A stretch of 64,000 bases of DNA from Pedobacter cryophilus (GCF_005116455.1 NZ_SWBP01000002.1:248001-312000); one strand, 5' to 3'. Shown: positions 43,739 to 56,413, counted from the first letter of the stretch. The notes: a model not told the origin generated them from the sequence alone. Translations and numbers: made by a program.

Positions 43739-44458
43739 ATGAAAAACAGTTTAATTATACTTTTTTTTCTTTTCCCACTTTTTTTGCAAGCTCAAAATGT
43801 GCTTACAGGCACAGCCTATGATGCAAATAGTAGAAGTAAATTAAAACTAGTTTTTGTAAACAACCTTACCCAAAGAGAAGTTGACCACAGCGGACAAAAA
43901 GGTGATTTTTCTTTAACCGCCGAATTAGGTGATTTAGTAGTTTTTTCTTGCCCTGGTTACCAAAGTGATACCTTAATTATAGAAAATTTAAGTCCTAAAA
44001 TGGTAATTATGAGGCCAAGCCTTATTGTTTTAGATGAAGTTGTGGTAAATGCAAAAGCCATTAACAGACCAGAAAACGTGAGGTCGGTTTATTCATCAGC
44101 ATATTCTTTAGCTACCACAAACGTTTTATCTTCTGATGGTAAAGTAAGTTTGGTAAACGCTTTTAGTAAACAATCCCAGCAAAATAGAGCTTTCCAAAAA
44201 TTTATGGATAGTGAGTTAAATGAAAAACTAATTGATCAAAAGTTTAATAAAACTTTAGTAACCGAATTAACTAAAATAAGAGGGCAGCTTTTAGAAGACT
44301 TTATGTCTTATTTTCGTCCAACTTACTCTCAGGTTTCCACCATGAATGATGTAGACTTAAGAACCTACATTGTAAACTCCTATAATAAATACATTAAGCT
44401 ACCTGCCGAAGAAAGAATTTATCCGCCTTTACCCAAAACATCATTTGGAGGGAGGTAA
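43739..44458 (+). CDS. Exported protein with CarboxypepD_reg-like domain
   Basis: 239 aa. The signal peptide is NSLIILFFLFPLFLQAQ. The following 80 residues are a carboxypeptidase regulatory-like beta domain (VLTGTAYDANSRSKLKLVFV; VDHSGQKGDFSLTAELGDLV; FSCPGYQSDTLIIENLSP), with a TonB-box-like VLDEVVVNAKAI after it, as in the start of SusC-type receptors but without plug or barrel. The C-terminal half is helical. Probably a periplasmic or surface helper of unknown function. Confidence 0.8.
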   Translation: MKNSLIILFFLFPLFLQAQNVLTGTAYDANSRSKLKLVFVNNLTQREVDHSGQKGDFSLTAELGDLVVFSCPGYQSDTLIIENLSPKMVIMRPSLIVLDEVVVNAKAINRPENVRSVYSSAYSLATTNVLSSDGKVSLVNAFSKQSQQNRAFQKFMDSELNEKLIDQKFNKTLVTELTKIRGQLLEDFMSYFRPTYSQVSTMNDVDLRTYIVNSYNKYIKLPAEERIYPPLPKTSFGGR

Positions 44459-44634
44459 TTTGTTTCACGTATTTCTTATCAATCTCTTCATAAAAGATAA
44501 TGAACACTGTTTTGATACAGCCGTATATCAAAAATATTACCCTCAAGTATAAAGTTAGATTTGAAATCTAAAATAAAACAGCAACATTTGATGTTAGCTT
44601 GTATTAAAACCAATTTTACTTAATTATTTAGTCA

Positions 44635-46656
44635 ATGAAGTTCAAAATTATTTCTAGCGTACTTTTTTCTGCACTTATCTTCGTCAGCAGTGCTTACGCT
44701 CAAAACCCACAACAGAGAGAAAATATTGCCATCCCAAAATTAAATCCGGATAGTAAATATGATTATAATGAAGCATTTGGTAATGGTTTTTATACCTCAA
44801 CAAGCAATACCTATCGTTCGGCAAGTGGGCAACCCGGTCATCAATATTGGCAAAACAGAGTTGATTATCAGTTAAATGCAAAATTAAGCGATACCAACAA
44901 TGAAATTACAGGATCAGAAATTTTAACCTATACCAATAACAGTCCAGATGAGCTTTCTTTCTTATGGATGAGCCTTGATCAAAACTTGTTTAGTAAAAAA
45001 TCTAGAGGAACAGCTATTATTCCACCAGTAGGAAGTAGAAATGGTGGCGGCGGACAAGATTTTGATGGCGGATTTAAAATATCTGCGGTAAAATTGTTAA
45101 GTACTGCAAAAGGAGTGACTACAGCAACGGATATAAAATACATCATTAATGATACCCGTATGCAGTTGTTTTTACCTCAAAATTTAAAAGCATCAGGGGC
45201 GCAAGTAAAAATTAAAATAGATTTTTCTTTTGTTTCTCCACTTTACGGATCAGACAGAATGGGCGTTTTGCAAACCAAAAACGGTAAAATTTTTACTGTT
45301 GCGCAATGGTATCCAAGAATGTGTGTGTATGATGATGTTTCTGGTTGGAATATTTTGCCTTATACCGGCCCCAGTGAGTTTTATTTAGAATACGGCGACT
45401 TTGATATTAAAATTACTGCACCAGCTAATCATATTGTGGTAAGTTCTGGTCAGTTGCAAAACCCACAAGAAGTGTACCCTGCAACTGCTTTAAAGCGTTG
45501 GGAATTAGCAGCTAAAAGTGATCAATCGGTTATTATTCGGTCTGCTGCCGAAGTTACAGATCCAGCATCAAGACCAACCGGTAAAAAAGATTTAACATGG
45601 CATTTTATTTTAAAAAATTCTAGAGATGCAGCTTGGGCTTCTTCGCCTGCTTTTGTAGTAGATGCGGCTAAAATGAATATGCCAAGTGGTAAACATCCAT
45701 TAGCAATTTCTGCTTATCCGATAGAAAGTGTGGGCGATACAGCTTGGTCTAGATCTACAGAATACACCAAGAAATCTATAGAGTTTAACTCTAAAAAATG
45801 GTACGAATACACTTATCCAAATGCGGTTAATGTTGCCGGAAACGAAGGTGGTATGGAATATCCCGGTATTGTTTTTTGCAGCTGGGAATCTACAAAAGAC
45901 GATTTATGGGGTGTAACTGATCATGAATTTGGTCATAATTGGTTTCCAATGATTGTAGGTTCTAATGAACGTTTGTACGGTTGGATGGATGAAGGTTTCA
46001 ATACCTTTATTAACACCTTAACTACTGAAGATTTTAATAACGGAGAGTATAAGCCTAAGCAAAGAACTGATATGCACCGATTAGCTCAGTTTTATACCAA
46101 TCCACGTTTAGAGCCAGTAATTTCTAGTCCAGATAATATGAAAGAAAGAAATATTGGGGCACTTAACTATTCTAAACCAAGTACAGGTTTAGTATTTTTA
46201 AGAGCGCAAATATTAGGGCCAGAGCGTTTTGATAGAGCTTTTACAACCTACATTAATCGTTGGGCATTTAAACATCCAACTCCAAATGATTTTTTTAGAA
46301 CCATGGAAAATGTGGCCGGAGAAAACTTAAGCTGGTTTTGGCGAGGTTGGATTTTAAATAATTGGAAAGCCGATATTGCGGTTAGAGATGTTAAATACTT
46401 AAATGACGATCCTTCTAAAGGCGCTTACATTACAATTGATAATTTAGAAAAAATGCCTTTACCAGTTATTTTGTTAATTAAAACAAAGAGCGGTAAAACA
46501 GAAATCATCAATTTACCGGTAGAGATTTGGCAGCGCAACGCCGCATGGACTTTCTTATTTCCATCTACAGAAGCTATAGAATCTGTAAGTTTTGATCCTA
46601 ACCATGTATTGTTAGACGCTAATTCGGCTAATGATAATTGGGTGGCAGCTAAATAA
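44635..46656 (+). CDS. Secreted M1-family metallopeptidase (second copy)
   Basis: 673 aa, with signal peptide ([19 protein letters not shown]). The zinc site is H430-E-F-G-H434 and E453 (WMDEGFNTF), and the GxMEN-type motif reads EGGMEYPGI. It shares the N-terminal pattern [20 protein letters not shown] and the core with the 779-aa copy at 9731, but its C-terminal domain is shorter by about 100 residues. The two copies are likely paralogues with different substrates. The gene is followed by its own terminator and faces a fatty acid desaturase gene. Confidence 0.9.
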   Translation: MKFKIISSVLFSALIFVSSAYAQNPQQRENIAIPKLNPDSKYDYNEAFGNGFYTSTSNTYRSASGQPGHQYWQNRVDYQLNAKLSDTNNEITGSEILTYTNNSPDELSFLWMSLDQNLFSKKSRGTAIIPPVGSRNGGGGQDFDGGFKISAVKLLSTAKGVTTATDIKYIINDTRMQLFLPQNLKASGAQVKIKIDFSFVSPLYGSDRMGVLQTKNGKIFTVAQWYPRMCVYDDVSGWNILPYTGPSEFYLEYGDFDIKITAPANHIVVSSGQLQNPQEVYPATALKRWELAAKSDQSVIIRSAAEVTDPASRPTGKKDLTWHFILKNSRDAAWASSPAFVVDAAKMNMPSGKHPLAISAYPIESVGDTAWSRSTEYTKKSIEFNSKKWYEYTYPNAVNVAGNEGGMEYPGIVFCSWESTKDDLWGVTDHEFGHNWFPMIVGSNERLYGWMDEGFNTFINTLTTEDFNNGEYKPKQRTDMHRLAQFYTNPRLEPVISSPDNMKERNIGALNYSKPSTGLVFLRAQILGPERFDRAFTTYINRWAFKHPTPNDFFRTMENVAGENLSWFWRGWILNNWKADIAVRDVKYLNDDPSKGAYITIDNLEKMPLPVILLIKTKSGKTEIINLPVEIWQRNAAWTFLFPSTEAIESVSFDPNHVLLDANSANDNWVAAK

Positions 46657-46674
46657 AGCATTTTAAATAAGCAG

Positions 46675-46710
46675 AAAAGGAGAGCTCTGCATAGGAGCTC
46701 TCCTTTTTTT
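46675..46710 (+). terminator. Rho-independent terminator of the second M1 peptidase gene
   Basis: A 13-bp perfect stem AAAAGGAGAGCTC / GAGCTCTCCTTTT with loop TGCATAG, followed by TTT. It starts 19 bp after the stop at 46656. It may also serve the desaturase gene on the minus strand. Confidence 0.9.
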
Positions 46711-46731
46711 ATGACCAAAACAAAATCTATT

Positions 46732-47517
46732 TTAAGCTTTTATTATTTGGGCTTTTGAACTTAAAGGTACAAGAGCTGGGATAATTTTTTTAGGTTTTTT
46801 TAATTGTACAATGCCTATTTTATTGAGTAAACGTACCATCGTATATCCAAAATCAACTTCAAACCATTTTACGGCATAATTTGCTCTTCCCGGGAATTGA
46901 TGATGATTGTTATGATAACCTTCGCCCCAAAATAAAATATCTAAAGGAAGAATGTTTTTAGAAGTGTCTTCGTTTTCGAAATTTCTATAACCAAATTTAT
47001 GTGCCCACCAATTTATAGCTAAACCATGTATAGCGCCTAATGCAAAGGTTACAGGTAAAAAAAGCCACATCCACCACGCAGTAACAATAAAATAATAGAT
47101 TACTACATAAGTTGCTCCCCATAATACACGAGCTATCCAATTGTGGGCTAATTTGTCAAAAGCATTCCAATCGGGTAGGTTTTTGTGGTATTGTTCTTCT
47201 ACAATAGTTTTTCCTAGAAAAATATCATTGTAGCTATTACGTGTTTTGAGTAATAAGGTGCCAATATTTGTAGAATAACTAGGCGAGTGTGGATCTAACT
47301 CTGTATCTGTATGGGCATGGTGCAAACGGTGTAATAAACCGTAAGCTTTAGCACTGAGGTAAGATGAACCTTGTGTGATAAAGCAACCAATAAAGAAAAA
47401 CTTTTCCCAACCTTTACTCATAGTGAATTGGCTGTGTGCCGCATAACGATGATGAAATACCGACTGAAAGAATAAAGAAAGATACCAATGAAGGATAAAA
47501 AAGATAAGAAATGCCAT
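46732..47517 (-). CDS. Acyl-CoA/acyl-lipid desaturase
   Basis: 261 aa membrane di-iron desaturase. The three His boxes are visible: HHRYAAHS (H1), HRLHHAHTDTELDPHSP (H2) and GEGYHNNHHQFPGRANY (H3). Four hydrophobic segments flank them. Adds a cis double bond to fatty acyl chains (delta-9 type by layout); the substrate form cannot be decided. No cytochrome b5 domain is fused. Its upstream gap (317 bp to dapA) holds a hairpin and a dispersed 3'-end element. Confidence 0.88.
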   Translation of the reverse strand: MAFLIFFILHWYLSLFFQSVFHHRYAAHSQFTMSKGWEKFFFIGCFITQGSSYLSAKAYGLLHRLHHAHTDTELDPHSPSYSTNIGTLLLKTRNSYNDIFLGKTIVEEQYHKNLPDWNAFDKLAHNWIARVLWGATYVVIYYFIVTAWWMWLFLPVTFALGAIHGLAINWWAHKFGYRNFENEDTSKNILPLDILFWGEGYHNNHHQFPGRANYAVKWFEVDFGYTMVRLLNKIGIVQLKKPKKIIPALVPLSSKAQIIKA

Positions 47518-47612
47518 TTAGCGTTTTTAATTAATTGGGTAAGGTAAACTAATTAAATTGCTAATGATGTTGTTTTAATGTTATATTAAAAATGATAAGG
47601 ACAGATTGGTTC

Positions 47613-47652
47613 ATAAAAGAGGGGTTCAAATTAATTTAAACTCCTCTTTTAT
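47613..47652. terminator. Hairpin between dapA and the desaturase gene
   Basis: Arms ATAAAAGAGG...CCTCTTTTAT with further pairing inside (GTT.AAATTAATTT.AAC), about 40 nt in all. T-rich on the plus-strand side (TTTGGTTTTTT). Probable terminator for the dapA transcript or for readthrough on either strand. Confidence 0.5.
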
Positions 47653-47682
47653 TTGGTTTTTTGCACAAACCCTAGTTAAATA

Positions 47683-47745
47683 AACCTGGGTGGCAGCGGC
47701 ATCCTCCCAATTTTTTATTGGGAGATAAAGCAAAACACAGGGCTA
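47683..47745 (-). repeat. Dispersed 3'-end element, copy D
   Basis: On the minus strand: AGCCCTGTGTTTTGC, then hairpin CTCCCAAT / ATTGGGAG, then GATGCCGCTGCCACCC. It lies about 90 bp downstream of, and in the same orientation as, dapA. The GATGCCGCTGC block is the same as in copies A and E. Confidence 0.65.
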
Positions 47746-47834
47746 TCTTAAATTATTTGCTCAACAGCACCTTTTCAAAAAATATATTTCAAAGTGAAGG
47801 TTTAAATTCAAAAAGAACCTAAACTTAATTGGTT

Positions 47835-48709
47835 CTAATTCAGTTTATTAATTTCGGTAATAATTTTTGCTCGGGTTTCATCACTTACTTTTACCAACGG
47901 TAAACGTACATGGTCATCGCAAATGCCTAATTGCTTCATACCTGCTTTTACGCCGGCAGGGTTGCCTTCTACAAAGCATAAACGGGTAAATTCTAACAAG
48001 CTAAAATGAGCTGGTTGGGCGGCTTTATAATCGCCTTTTAAACAAGTTCTAATCATTTCTGAAAAAACTAAAGGAACAGCATTGCCGATTACAGAAATTA
48101 CGCCAACCGCCCCTAAAGCAATCATTGGAAGGGTAACTGGGTCATCGCCAGAAATTAAATCAAAACCTGTTGGTTTATTCGCGGCTATCTCATTAAAGAT
48201 GTCGAAATTACCTGAAGCTTCTTTTACAGCGATGATATTTTTAACTGTTTTTGCTAAGCGAAGCGTAGTTGCTGCCGACATGGTAACACCTGTACGCCCC
48301 GGAACGTTGTATAAAATGATGGGTAAAGTAGCTGCTTCTGCAACGGCTTTATAATGTTGAAAAATGCCTTCTTGAGTAGGTTTGTTGTAATATGGAACTA
48401 CAGAAAGTATGGCTTCATAACCAGTAATATTGAATTGGCTTACCGCCGAAACAATTTCAGCAGTGTTATTGCCACCAATGCCAGCCACCAATGGAATGCG
48501 TTTATTTACTTTTTGAGCAGTAAATTCAAAAATTTGTTTCTTTTCTTCGTTAGTTAATGTGGCAGATTCTGCCGTTGTACCCAACACCACAATGTATTCT
48601 ATTTTTCCATTAATAAGGTGTTCAATGGTTTTTTCTAATCCTGGAAAATCAATTCCTCCATCCTGAAGAAAGGGGGTAACCATAGCTACTCCGGTTCCTA
48701 AAAATTTGC

Positions 48710-48713
<4 letters not shown>
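47835..48713 (-). CDS. dapA: 4-Hydroxy-tetrahydrodipicolinate synthase
   Basis: 292 aa TIM-barrel enzyme condensing pyruvate with aspartate semialdehyde in lysine/meso-DAP synthesis. Motifs: GTGVAMVTPFLQDGGIDF at the start, VLGTTAESATL (the TT doublet binds pyruvate), YYNKPTQEGIFQHY (proton-relay Tyr), LYNVPGRTGVTM, and the Schiff-base Lys in IIAVKEASGN. Cytosolic tetramer. It overlaps the upstream DUF6913 gene by 4 bp and is the last gene of ligA-DUF6913-dapA. Confidence 0.95.
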
Positions 48714-51273
<2,560 letters not shown>

Positions 51274-51281
51274 TTAGGGCA

Positions 51282-52019
51282 TTAAATTCCTAAAACGGCT
51301 TTTAATTTTGGATAACCTGTTTTACTTACCGGGATTTTTTCTCCTGATTTTAAAATTAAAACATGGCTATCTTTTTCAAAGAGTTCTATTTTAGTGATTT
51401 GGTCTAATTTAACAATGTAAGATCTGTGTACTCTTAAAAAAAGTTTTTCGTCTAAGCTTTTTTCAAAAAAGGCCAAAGTCTGACTTTTTAAAAAAGCACC
51501 CTCCGAGGTATGGATATTTACATAATCATCATCGGCAGCCAAATATTGAATATCGTAAATAGAAATTACTTTTATTTTATTGCCAGTTTTTACTACTACT
51601 CTTTCATTTTGAGTGGCAGATTGTATCTCGTTTACGGAAGCTAAAGTTCTCTTTTGCTGCTGTACAGGGTTTGTTGATAAAAATTTATCTATTGCCTTTT
51701 TAAACCTGTTTTCATCAAAAGGTTTTAAGAGGTAATCTACGGCATTGGTTTCAAAAGCTTTAATGGCAAATTCATCAAAAGCAGTGGTGAAAATTATTGG
51801 AGGCACTTGGTCTAATAATTCAAGCATTTCAAAACCGGTTATTTTGGGCATTTGAATATCTAAGAAAACCAATTGTGGTTGATGCTGATTAATGGCTTTT
51901 AAACCATCGAATCCGTTTTCACATTCTTGCACCACCTTAATATTTGGATAAGCGGCAAGGTACTCAGCAACAATACTTCTGGCCAAAGGCTCATCATCTA
52001 TAATTAAAGCTTTAATCAT
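51282..52019 (-). CDS. LytTR-family response regulator
   Basis: 245 aa. The receiver domain (about 1-120) has the acidic pocket IIDDEP and phospho-acceptor Asp in LVFLDIQMPKITGFEML, with conserved Thr (FTTAF) and Lys (LLKPF). A LytTR DNA-binding domain (about 140-245) follows: VVVKTGNKIKVISIYDIQYL, DDYVNIHTSEG, FLRVHRSYIVKLDQI and KIPVSKTGYPKLKAV. It overlaps the kinase gene by 4 bp, the usual LytS/LytR pairing. The DNA targets are unknown; LytTR boxes were not searched. Confidence 0.93.
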   Translation of the reverse strand: MIKALIIDDEPLARSIVAEYLAAYPNIKVVQECENGFDGLKAINQHQPQLVFLDIQMPKITGFEMLELLDQVPPIIFTTAFDEFAIKAFETNAVDYLLKPFDENRFKKAIDKFLSTNPVQQQKRTLASVNEIQSATQNERVVVKTGNKIKVISIYDIQYLAADDDYVNIHTSEGAFLKSQTLAFFEKSLDEKLFLRVHRSYIVKLDQITKIELFEKDSHVLILKSGEKIPVSKTGYPKLKAVLGI

Positions 52020-53050
52020 GTTTGAGGGATTTGAATGGTGGTAATAAATTGGTTTTTTGTTGGATGGGCAATCAGTAAATCATTTCTGTTATATAAAAGC
52101 TGTAACCTTCTTTGAATGCTTGCCAAACCAAAGCCAGTTCCCTTATTTGGATGTGCAGTTTTAGCATCGTATGGATTTATAATTTCAATAATTAAATATG
52201 GCGCTTGGAAGTACGCTTTAATGCTAATGGTCACTTGTTCTAAAGTATCATACAAGCCAAATTTAATTGCATTTTCTACAATAGGTTGCAATAACATGGG
52301 CGGTATAATTAAATCTAAGGTATTTGGCTGAGCATCAATTAGGGTATTTAATCGGTTACCAAATCTTACTTTTTCAATTTCCAAGTAGAGTTGTAAATGA
52401 GCTAATTCTGATTTTAAATTGGTGAGTGAATCTTCCTGTCTTAAAGTTCCTCTTAAAAAATCTGAAAGTTGATGCACCATTTTTCTGGCTTCCAATGGTT
52501 TTGAAACCGTTAAAGCACTAATAGAATTTAAGCTATTGAACAAAAAATGAGGTTGAAGTTTTTCTCTTAAAGAAGCTAATTCTGCTTCTTTGGTGAGTTT
52601 CTCTGCTTCGTTTTTTCTCCTTTCTAATTCCTGTTGTTCTTGTTGATTATAGTACAACATACTTATAGCCGCCATGGTACCAATCAATAATAAGCTAAAG
52701 ATATATCTTACGGGAATAGATAAATCTAGGAATTTTTGATACTGTTGATTGGTAGGGTTAATTGATGGAAAGGCAAATTCTAAAATGCTGCAAAAACCAA
52801 CAGATAATATCATACACCAAATAATTACATAAATATATTTGTTGCCTGTTGGCTGATAAAAAGAGAGATTATTAGAGATGAGCCAGCATAATAAGGCTAA
52901 AATAATATTGGAGTAAGCACTGTCTTTTAAGGCCGTTTCTTGAGGAATACCAAAGGTTTGCAGCGCAAAAAACTGTAGCCCTGTGAGGATACCAAAAAGT
53001 AAAATAAAGGCTACTTTAAATTTTTTGTTATTTAGTGGTGATGCTGCCAA
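52016..53050 (-). CDS. LytS-type sensor histidine kinase
   Basis: 344 aa. Four N-terminal membrane helices without an extracellular domain of size, a short coiled coil (QEQQELERRKNEAEKLTKE), the His_kinase block with the phospho-acceptor His in LREKLQPHFLFNSLNSISAL, and an HATPase_c domain (PPMLLQPIVENAIKFGLYD; N-box; GTGFGLASIQRRLQLLY). This is the sensor for the LytTR regulator. Upstream in the same run are DUF4288 and LiaF-like genes, which suggests control of an envelope-stress response. Confidence 0.92.
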   Translation of the reverse strand: MAASPLNNKKFKVAFILLFGILTGLQFFALQTFGIPQETALKDSAYSNIILALLCWLISNNLSFYQPTGNKYIYVIIWCMILSVGFCSILEFAFPSINPTNQQYQKFLDLSIPVRYIFSLLLIGTMAAISMLYYNQQEQQELERRKNEAEKLTKEAELASLREKLQPHFLFNSLNSISALTVSKPLEARKMVHQLSDFLRGTLRQEDSLTNLKSELAHLQLYLEIEKVRFGNRLNTLIDAQPNTLDLIIPPMLLQPIVENAIKFGLYDTLEQVTISIKAYFQAPYLIIEIINPYDAKTAHPNKGTGFGLASIQRRLQLLYNRNDLLIAHPTKNQFITTIQIPQT

Positions 53051-53057
53051 AATATGC

Positions 53058-53399
53058 TTAAAATAAGTGTTTCTTTTGCTTCAAATTGGTTGCCTTTAAT
53101 TGAATCATTTCAAGATAAGAATGGCTTTCCTCTGGCTCAGAAATTTGGTAATGTATTTCTTTTCCGTGTGCAATTTCTCCAATATGGCTTAACTCGGTAA
53201 CGGCTATAAATTTCCATTTAAGTGTTTGCTCATTTCTTGATGTTAATTCTTCTTGCTCCATTTGCCCTAATTGATAAGCCATTTCTAAGGCTAACTCTTC
53301 ATTTATGGCATCTATTAACCTAAGTTGCTCATCAAACTGAAAGGAGTTTTTATCTTGATTAACAATTTGAAATATCATTTTAACTATAAACCAATTCAT
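53058..53399 (-). CDS. DUF4288-family protein
   Basis: 113 aa small alpha+beta protein: NWFIVKMIFQIVNQDKNSFQ, FDEQLRLIDAINEELALEMA, LKWKFIAVTELSHIGEIAHG and KEIHYQISEPEE are family-like. No membrane segment. Function unknown; it lies 7 bp upstream of the LytS-type kinase and 10 bp downstream of the LiaF-like gene, which hints at a role in that sensing unit. Confidence 0.82.
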   Translation of the reverse strand: MNWFIVKMIFQIVNQDKNSFQFDEQLRLIDAINEELALEMAYQLGQMEQEELTSRNEQTLKWKFIAVTELSHIGEIAHGKEIHYQISEPEESHSYLEMIQLKATNLKQKKHLF

Positions 53400-53409
53400 G
53401 ATCTGTGTT

Positions 53410-54216
53410 TTAGAAATTTCTAATATCTATTCCACCCAAAATGGAAGTTCCTTTAATTACCAATACCTTACTACCATCAGTTAATACCTGATTAAGAGCT
53501 CTTTTATCATCAATTCCACCCAAAATTGCAGTCATTTCTGAAGTTACATTCCATGTTGGAGGAACAATAATTTTAGTGCCTCCTAAAATTTGAACCACAT
53601 CTAAAACTACCGTTCCGTTGATGTCTGCATGGGTGAAATTAATTTCTGCTCCTCCTAAAATGGAAACAATATCGCCACCTTTAAAATTTTTACTCAGCAC
53701 ATTCTTTTTAGTGCCTCCAAATACAGAAACAGCTTCTATATATTCATCTCCTGTTTGTTGTTGCTTTTTATTTTCATCTACAGGTTCATCATTTTTTGTG
53801 CTTTCTGTATAATTATCAAATCCATTATTTGAACCTGTTTTAAAACTTTCTTTCCAACTATTATTTTTATTAAAGTCAAAATTTTGATGCTTGCGACCAA
53901 AAAGAAACCATAATCCTAATCCTATTAAAATTAAAGGCCAAGTGTATTGGAATACAGAAAGATCAGGCTCTATTCTTTCTACTAAAAAAACCGATCCTAC
54001 TAAAGTCATAATCAACCAGCCCGAATTTTTAAATTGGTGTTTAAAGCCATTTGCAATACCAATTACGATCAAAAGCATTGGCCAGCTTAATACCCACGAT
54101 GGGAAGTTTAATCCTAGTTCTTTAGCCAGTAGCACCAAGCCAACTGTTAGTATGGCTATTCCCACAACTTTTTTTCCGTAGTTTTTGCCTTTATTTATTA
54201 TTTCTTGATTTTCCAT
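53410..54216 (-). CDS. LiaF-like membrane protein
   Basis: 268 aa from the ATG at 54216 (MENQEIINKG); a longer frame upstream would add 24 unrelated residues. The N-terminal half holds four hydrophobic helices (VVGIAILTVGLVLLAKELG; WPMLLIVIGIANGFKH; LIMTLVGSVFLVERI; WPLILIGLGLWFLFGR). The C-terminal half (about 150-268) is a LiaF-type beta domain with repeating ILGG/VFGG motifs (AVSVFGGTKKNVLSKNFKGG; IVSILGGAEINFTHADIN; AILGGIDDKRAL; SILGGIDIRNF). Such proteins often regulate a linked kinase; here kinase and regulator lie directly downstream. Confidence 0.85.
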   Translation of the reverse strand: MENQEIINKGKNYGKKVVGIAILTVGLVLLAKELGLNFPSWVLSWPMLLIVIGIANGFKHQFKNSGWLIMTLVGSVFLVERIEPDLSVFQYTWPLILIGLGLWFLFGRKHQNFDFNKNNSWKESFKTGSNNGFDNYTESTKNDEPVDENKKQQQTGDEYIEAVSVFGGTKKNVLSKNFKGGDIVSILGGAEINFTHADINGTVVLDVVQILGGTKIIVPPTWNVTSEMTAILGGIDDKRALNQVLTDGSKVLVIKGTSILGGIDIRNF

Positions 54217-54339
54217 TATTTTTAAATTATAGATTAAAGGTATCAGCAACGGCAGTACATCGCAATAATAATCCGACGGTTTGCACAATTAAATCGGTAA
54301 AGGGCTTAATATAATCGGTAAAAAAATGGAGGCAGATAA

Positions 54340-55104
54340 TTAAATGAATTTGATGCTGATGGTTGTAATCGCTTCTTTTTCATAAGCATTGGCTAAACCA
54401 ATTTCTTCTATCAACTTTTTAGAAATTCTTTTTAAGGGAATTTTAATCTCAAAAGGCTCTTCAAACGGAAAGGAGTTAAATTTTACAATATTCCTGTCTT
54501 TATCTTTATAAGAAGCAATAATTTTTGTTTCTCCATTTTTATGGAAAAACCCCGAATTTGGAAATCCTTTTTTAAAAAAGTCTATCTCCTCTTCTTTGGT
54601 AGCTCCAGGCTTGTTTAAGCATACGTATAAAGATAAATCATCACAAAATTGTAGAATCTTTAATTGATAATTTAAAAGCCTGTCATGCGGAATTTTTAAT
54701 TTTTGAATTAAATGTTTTTGGCGCAGCTTTTCTCTTTCATAAAACTGTTTGCCAATTTCGTCCTCACTATCCTTATAAAAACTAGCATAATGCATACTAC
54801 ATAAAATTGCAGCATAAGAGTTGGCTTGGTCTACCTGTTCAATTCCGAGTTTATAAAAGTGGAGTTTTAATTTTTCGGGATAATTAAAAAATGTATAAGG
54901 ATAACGCGTAAGATCATTTAATAAAGGATGAGCATCAGGTGTAATCCAAGCTCTATCATGTTGATGAATAGCAAATTTTAATGATTCATGATACTCTAAG
55001 GGGATAAATTCTTTTTTTAAATTTGCAAGAAACTCGCCAGAAATGTAGGCGTGATCATGTTGTGTGATAAAGATGAAATTATCTTGAGCTTCTCTAACTA
55101 TCAT
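54340..55104 (-). CDS. DUF3891-family protein
   Basis: 254 aa cytosolic protein. His/Asp-rich blocks (FIFITQHDHAYISGEFLANL; KFAIHQHDRAW; CSMHYASFYKD; LQFCDDLSLYVCLNKPGA) suggest a metal-dependent hydrolase of HD-like type, which is my inference. DUF3891 members are uncharacterised. Stands alone, divergent from ald (167 bp away from its ATG) and with 123 bp to the LiaF-like gene. Confidence 0.8.
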   Translation of the reverse strand: MIVREAQDNFIFITQHDHAYISGEFLANLKKEFIPLEYHESLKFAIHQHDRAWITPDAHPLLNDLTRYPYTFFNYPEKLKLHFYKLGIEQVDQANSYAAILCSMHYASFYKDSEDEIGKQFYEREKLRQKHLIQKLKIPHDRLLNYQLKILQFCDDLSLYVCLNKPGATKEEEIDFFKKGFPNSGFFHKNGETKIIASYKDKDRNIVKFNSFPFEEPFEIKIPLKRISKKLIEEIGLANAYEKEAITTISIKFI

Positions 55105-55271
55105 TTTATTAAAACCCTAAATTACGATTTCTTAGTTTTTATCAAACCCTTAGCAATTATTTGATTTAATTTTAATTTTTAATATAAATATTCTTATATT
55201 CATGAATATTATTTAAATATTTAGTCTTTTTATTGATAATTATCTATTTTTTATTTAAAAATATTAAAATT

Positions 55272-56408
55272 ATGGTTATAGGTGTGCCTCGAGAAATGAA
55301 AAATAATGAGAATAGGGTGGGTTTAACCCCGGCGGGTACTCATGAATTAGTCAAAAGAGGTCATCAGGTTTTAATAGAAACTCATGCTGGCGCTGCAAGT
55401 GGTTTTAGAAACGATGATTATGAAGATGCCGGAGCCGAAATCATTTTAACAGAAGATGAAGTTTGGGGCAGGGCCGAAATGATTATTAAAGTAAAAGAAC
55501 CCGAAGAGCTTGAGTATAAAATGGCTCGTAAAGACCAACTTATTTTTTGTTTCTTCCATTTTGCATCAAACAGAAAATTAACCCACGCCATGATGGATAG
55601 CGGAGCAGTTTGCTTAGCATACGAAACCGTTGAAACCACCAATAAAGTATTGCCAATTTTAGTGCCCATGTCTGAAGTTGCCGGCCGTATGGCTATACAA
55701 CAAGGCGCCAGGTATTTAGAAAAACCAGTAATGGGCAGAGGGATACTATTAGGCGGTGTGCCAGGGGTAACGCCTGGTAAAGTATTGATTATTGGAGCCG
55801 GGATAGTTGGCGTTCAAGCTGCAAAAATGGCTTCTGGTTTGGGTGCTCATGTCACCATTTTAGATACCAACATCCAACGTTTAAGGTATATTAATGATGT
55901 TTTGCCCCCACATGTAGTCACCATGTTTAGTAGCGAATATAACATCAGACAATTAGTAGCAAACCACGATTTAATAGTAGGAGCGGTGTTAGTTACCGGC
56001 GAAGTATCTCCAAAAGTAATTACCCGTGATATGTTAAAACTCATGCGTCCGGGTACAGTTATCGTAGATGTATCCGTAGATCAGGGAGGCTGCATAGAAA
56101 CTTGCAAACCCACAACACATGAAAACCCAACCTATATTGTAGATGGTATTTTGCATTATTGCGTAAGTAATATGCCCGGTGCAGTTCCATATACCTCAAC
56201 CATTGCGCTTACCAACAGCACTTTTCCATACATTATAGAATTGGCAGATAAAGGCTGGCGAAAAGCTTGTTTAGATAATTATGAATTGCTAAAAGGCCTT
56301 AATATTATTAGCGGCGAAGTAGTTTACAGAGGCGTAGCAGCTGCTTTTGATTTGCATTACAAACCGGTTCATCTTTTTTTAGATCCAAAACAAGAAGTAG
56401 AAGATTAA
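55272..56408 (+). CDS. ald: Alanine dehydrogenase
   Basis: 378 aa NAD-dependent L-alanine dehydrogenase (pyruvate + ammonia interconversion). Start at ATG 55272, where the family N-terminus VIGVPREMKNNENRVGLTPA begins; an upstream TTG would add a non-homologous leader. NAD-binding motif VLIIGAGIVGVQAAKMASGL; catalytic-domain blocks FCFFHFASNRKLTHAM, SEVAGRMAIQQGARYLEKP, VDVSVDQGGCIETC, and PGAVPYTST. Complete and canonical. A dispersed 3'-end element starts 5 bp after its stop. Confidence 0.95.
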   Translation: MVIGVPREMKNNENRVGLTPAGTHELVKRGHQVLIETHAGAASGFRNDDYEDAGAEIILTEDEVWGRAEMIIKVKEPEELEYKMARKDQLIFCFFHFASNRKLTHAMMDSGAVCLAYETVETTNKVLPILVPMSEVAGRMAIQQGARYLEKPVMGRGILLGGVPGVTPGKVLIIGAGIVGVQAAKMASGLGAHVTILDTNIQRLRYINDVLPPHVVTMFSSEYNIRQLVANHDLIVGAVLVTGEVSPKVITRDMLKLMRPGTVIVDVSVDQGGCIETCKPTTHENPTYIVDGILHYCVSNMPGAVPYTSTIALTNSTFPYIIELADKGWRKACLDNYELLKGLNIISGEVVYRGVAAAFDLHYKPVHLFLDPKQEVED

Positions 56409-56413
56409 TTTTT

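Noticed and set aside
54217-54288. Upstream extension of the LiaF-like gene
   Set aside because: The added 24 residues are unrelated to the family; the ATG at 54216 opens the usual basic N-terminus.
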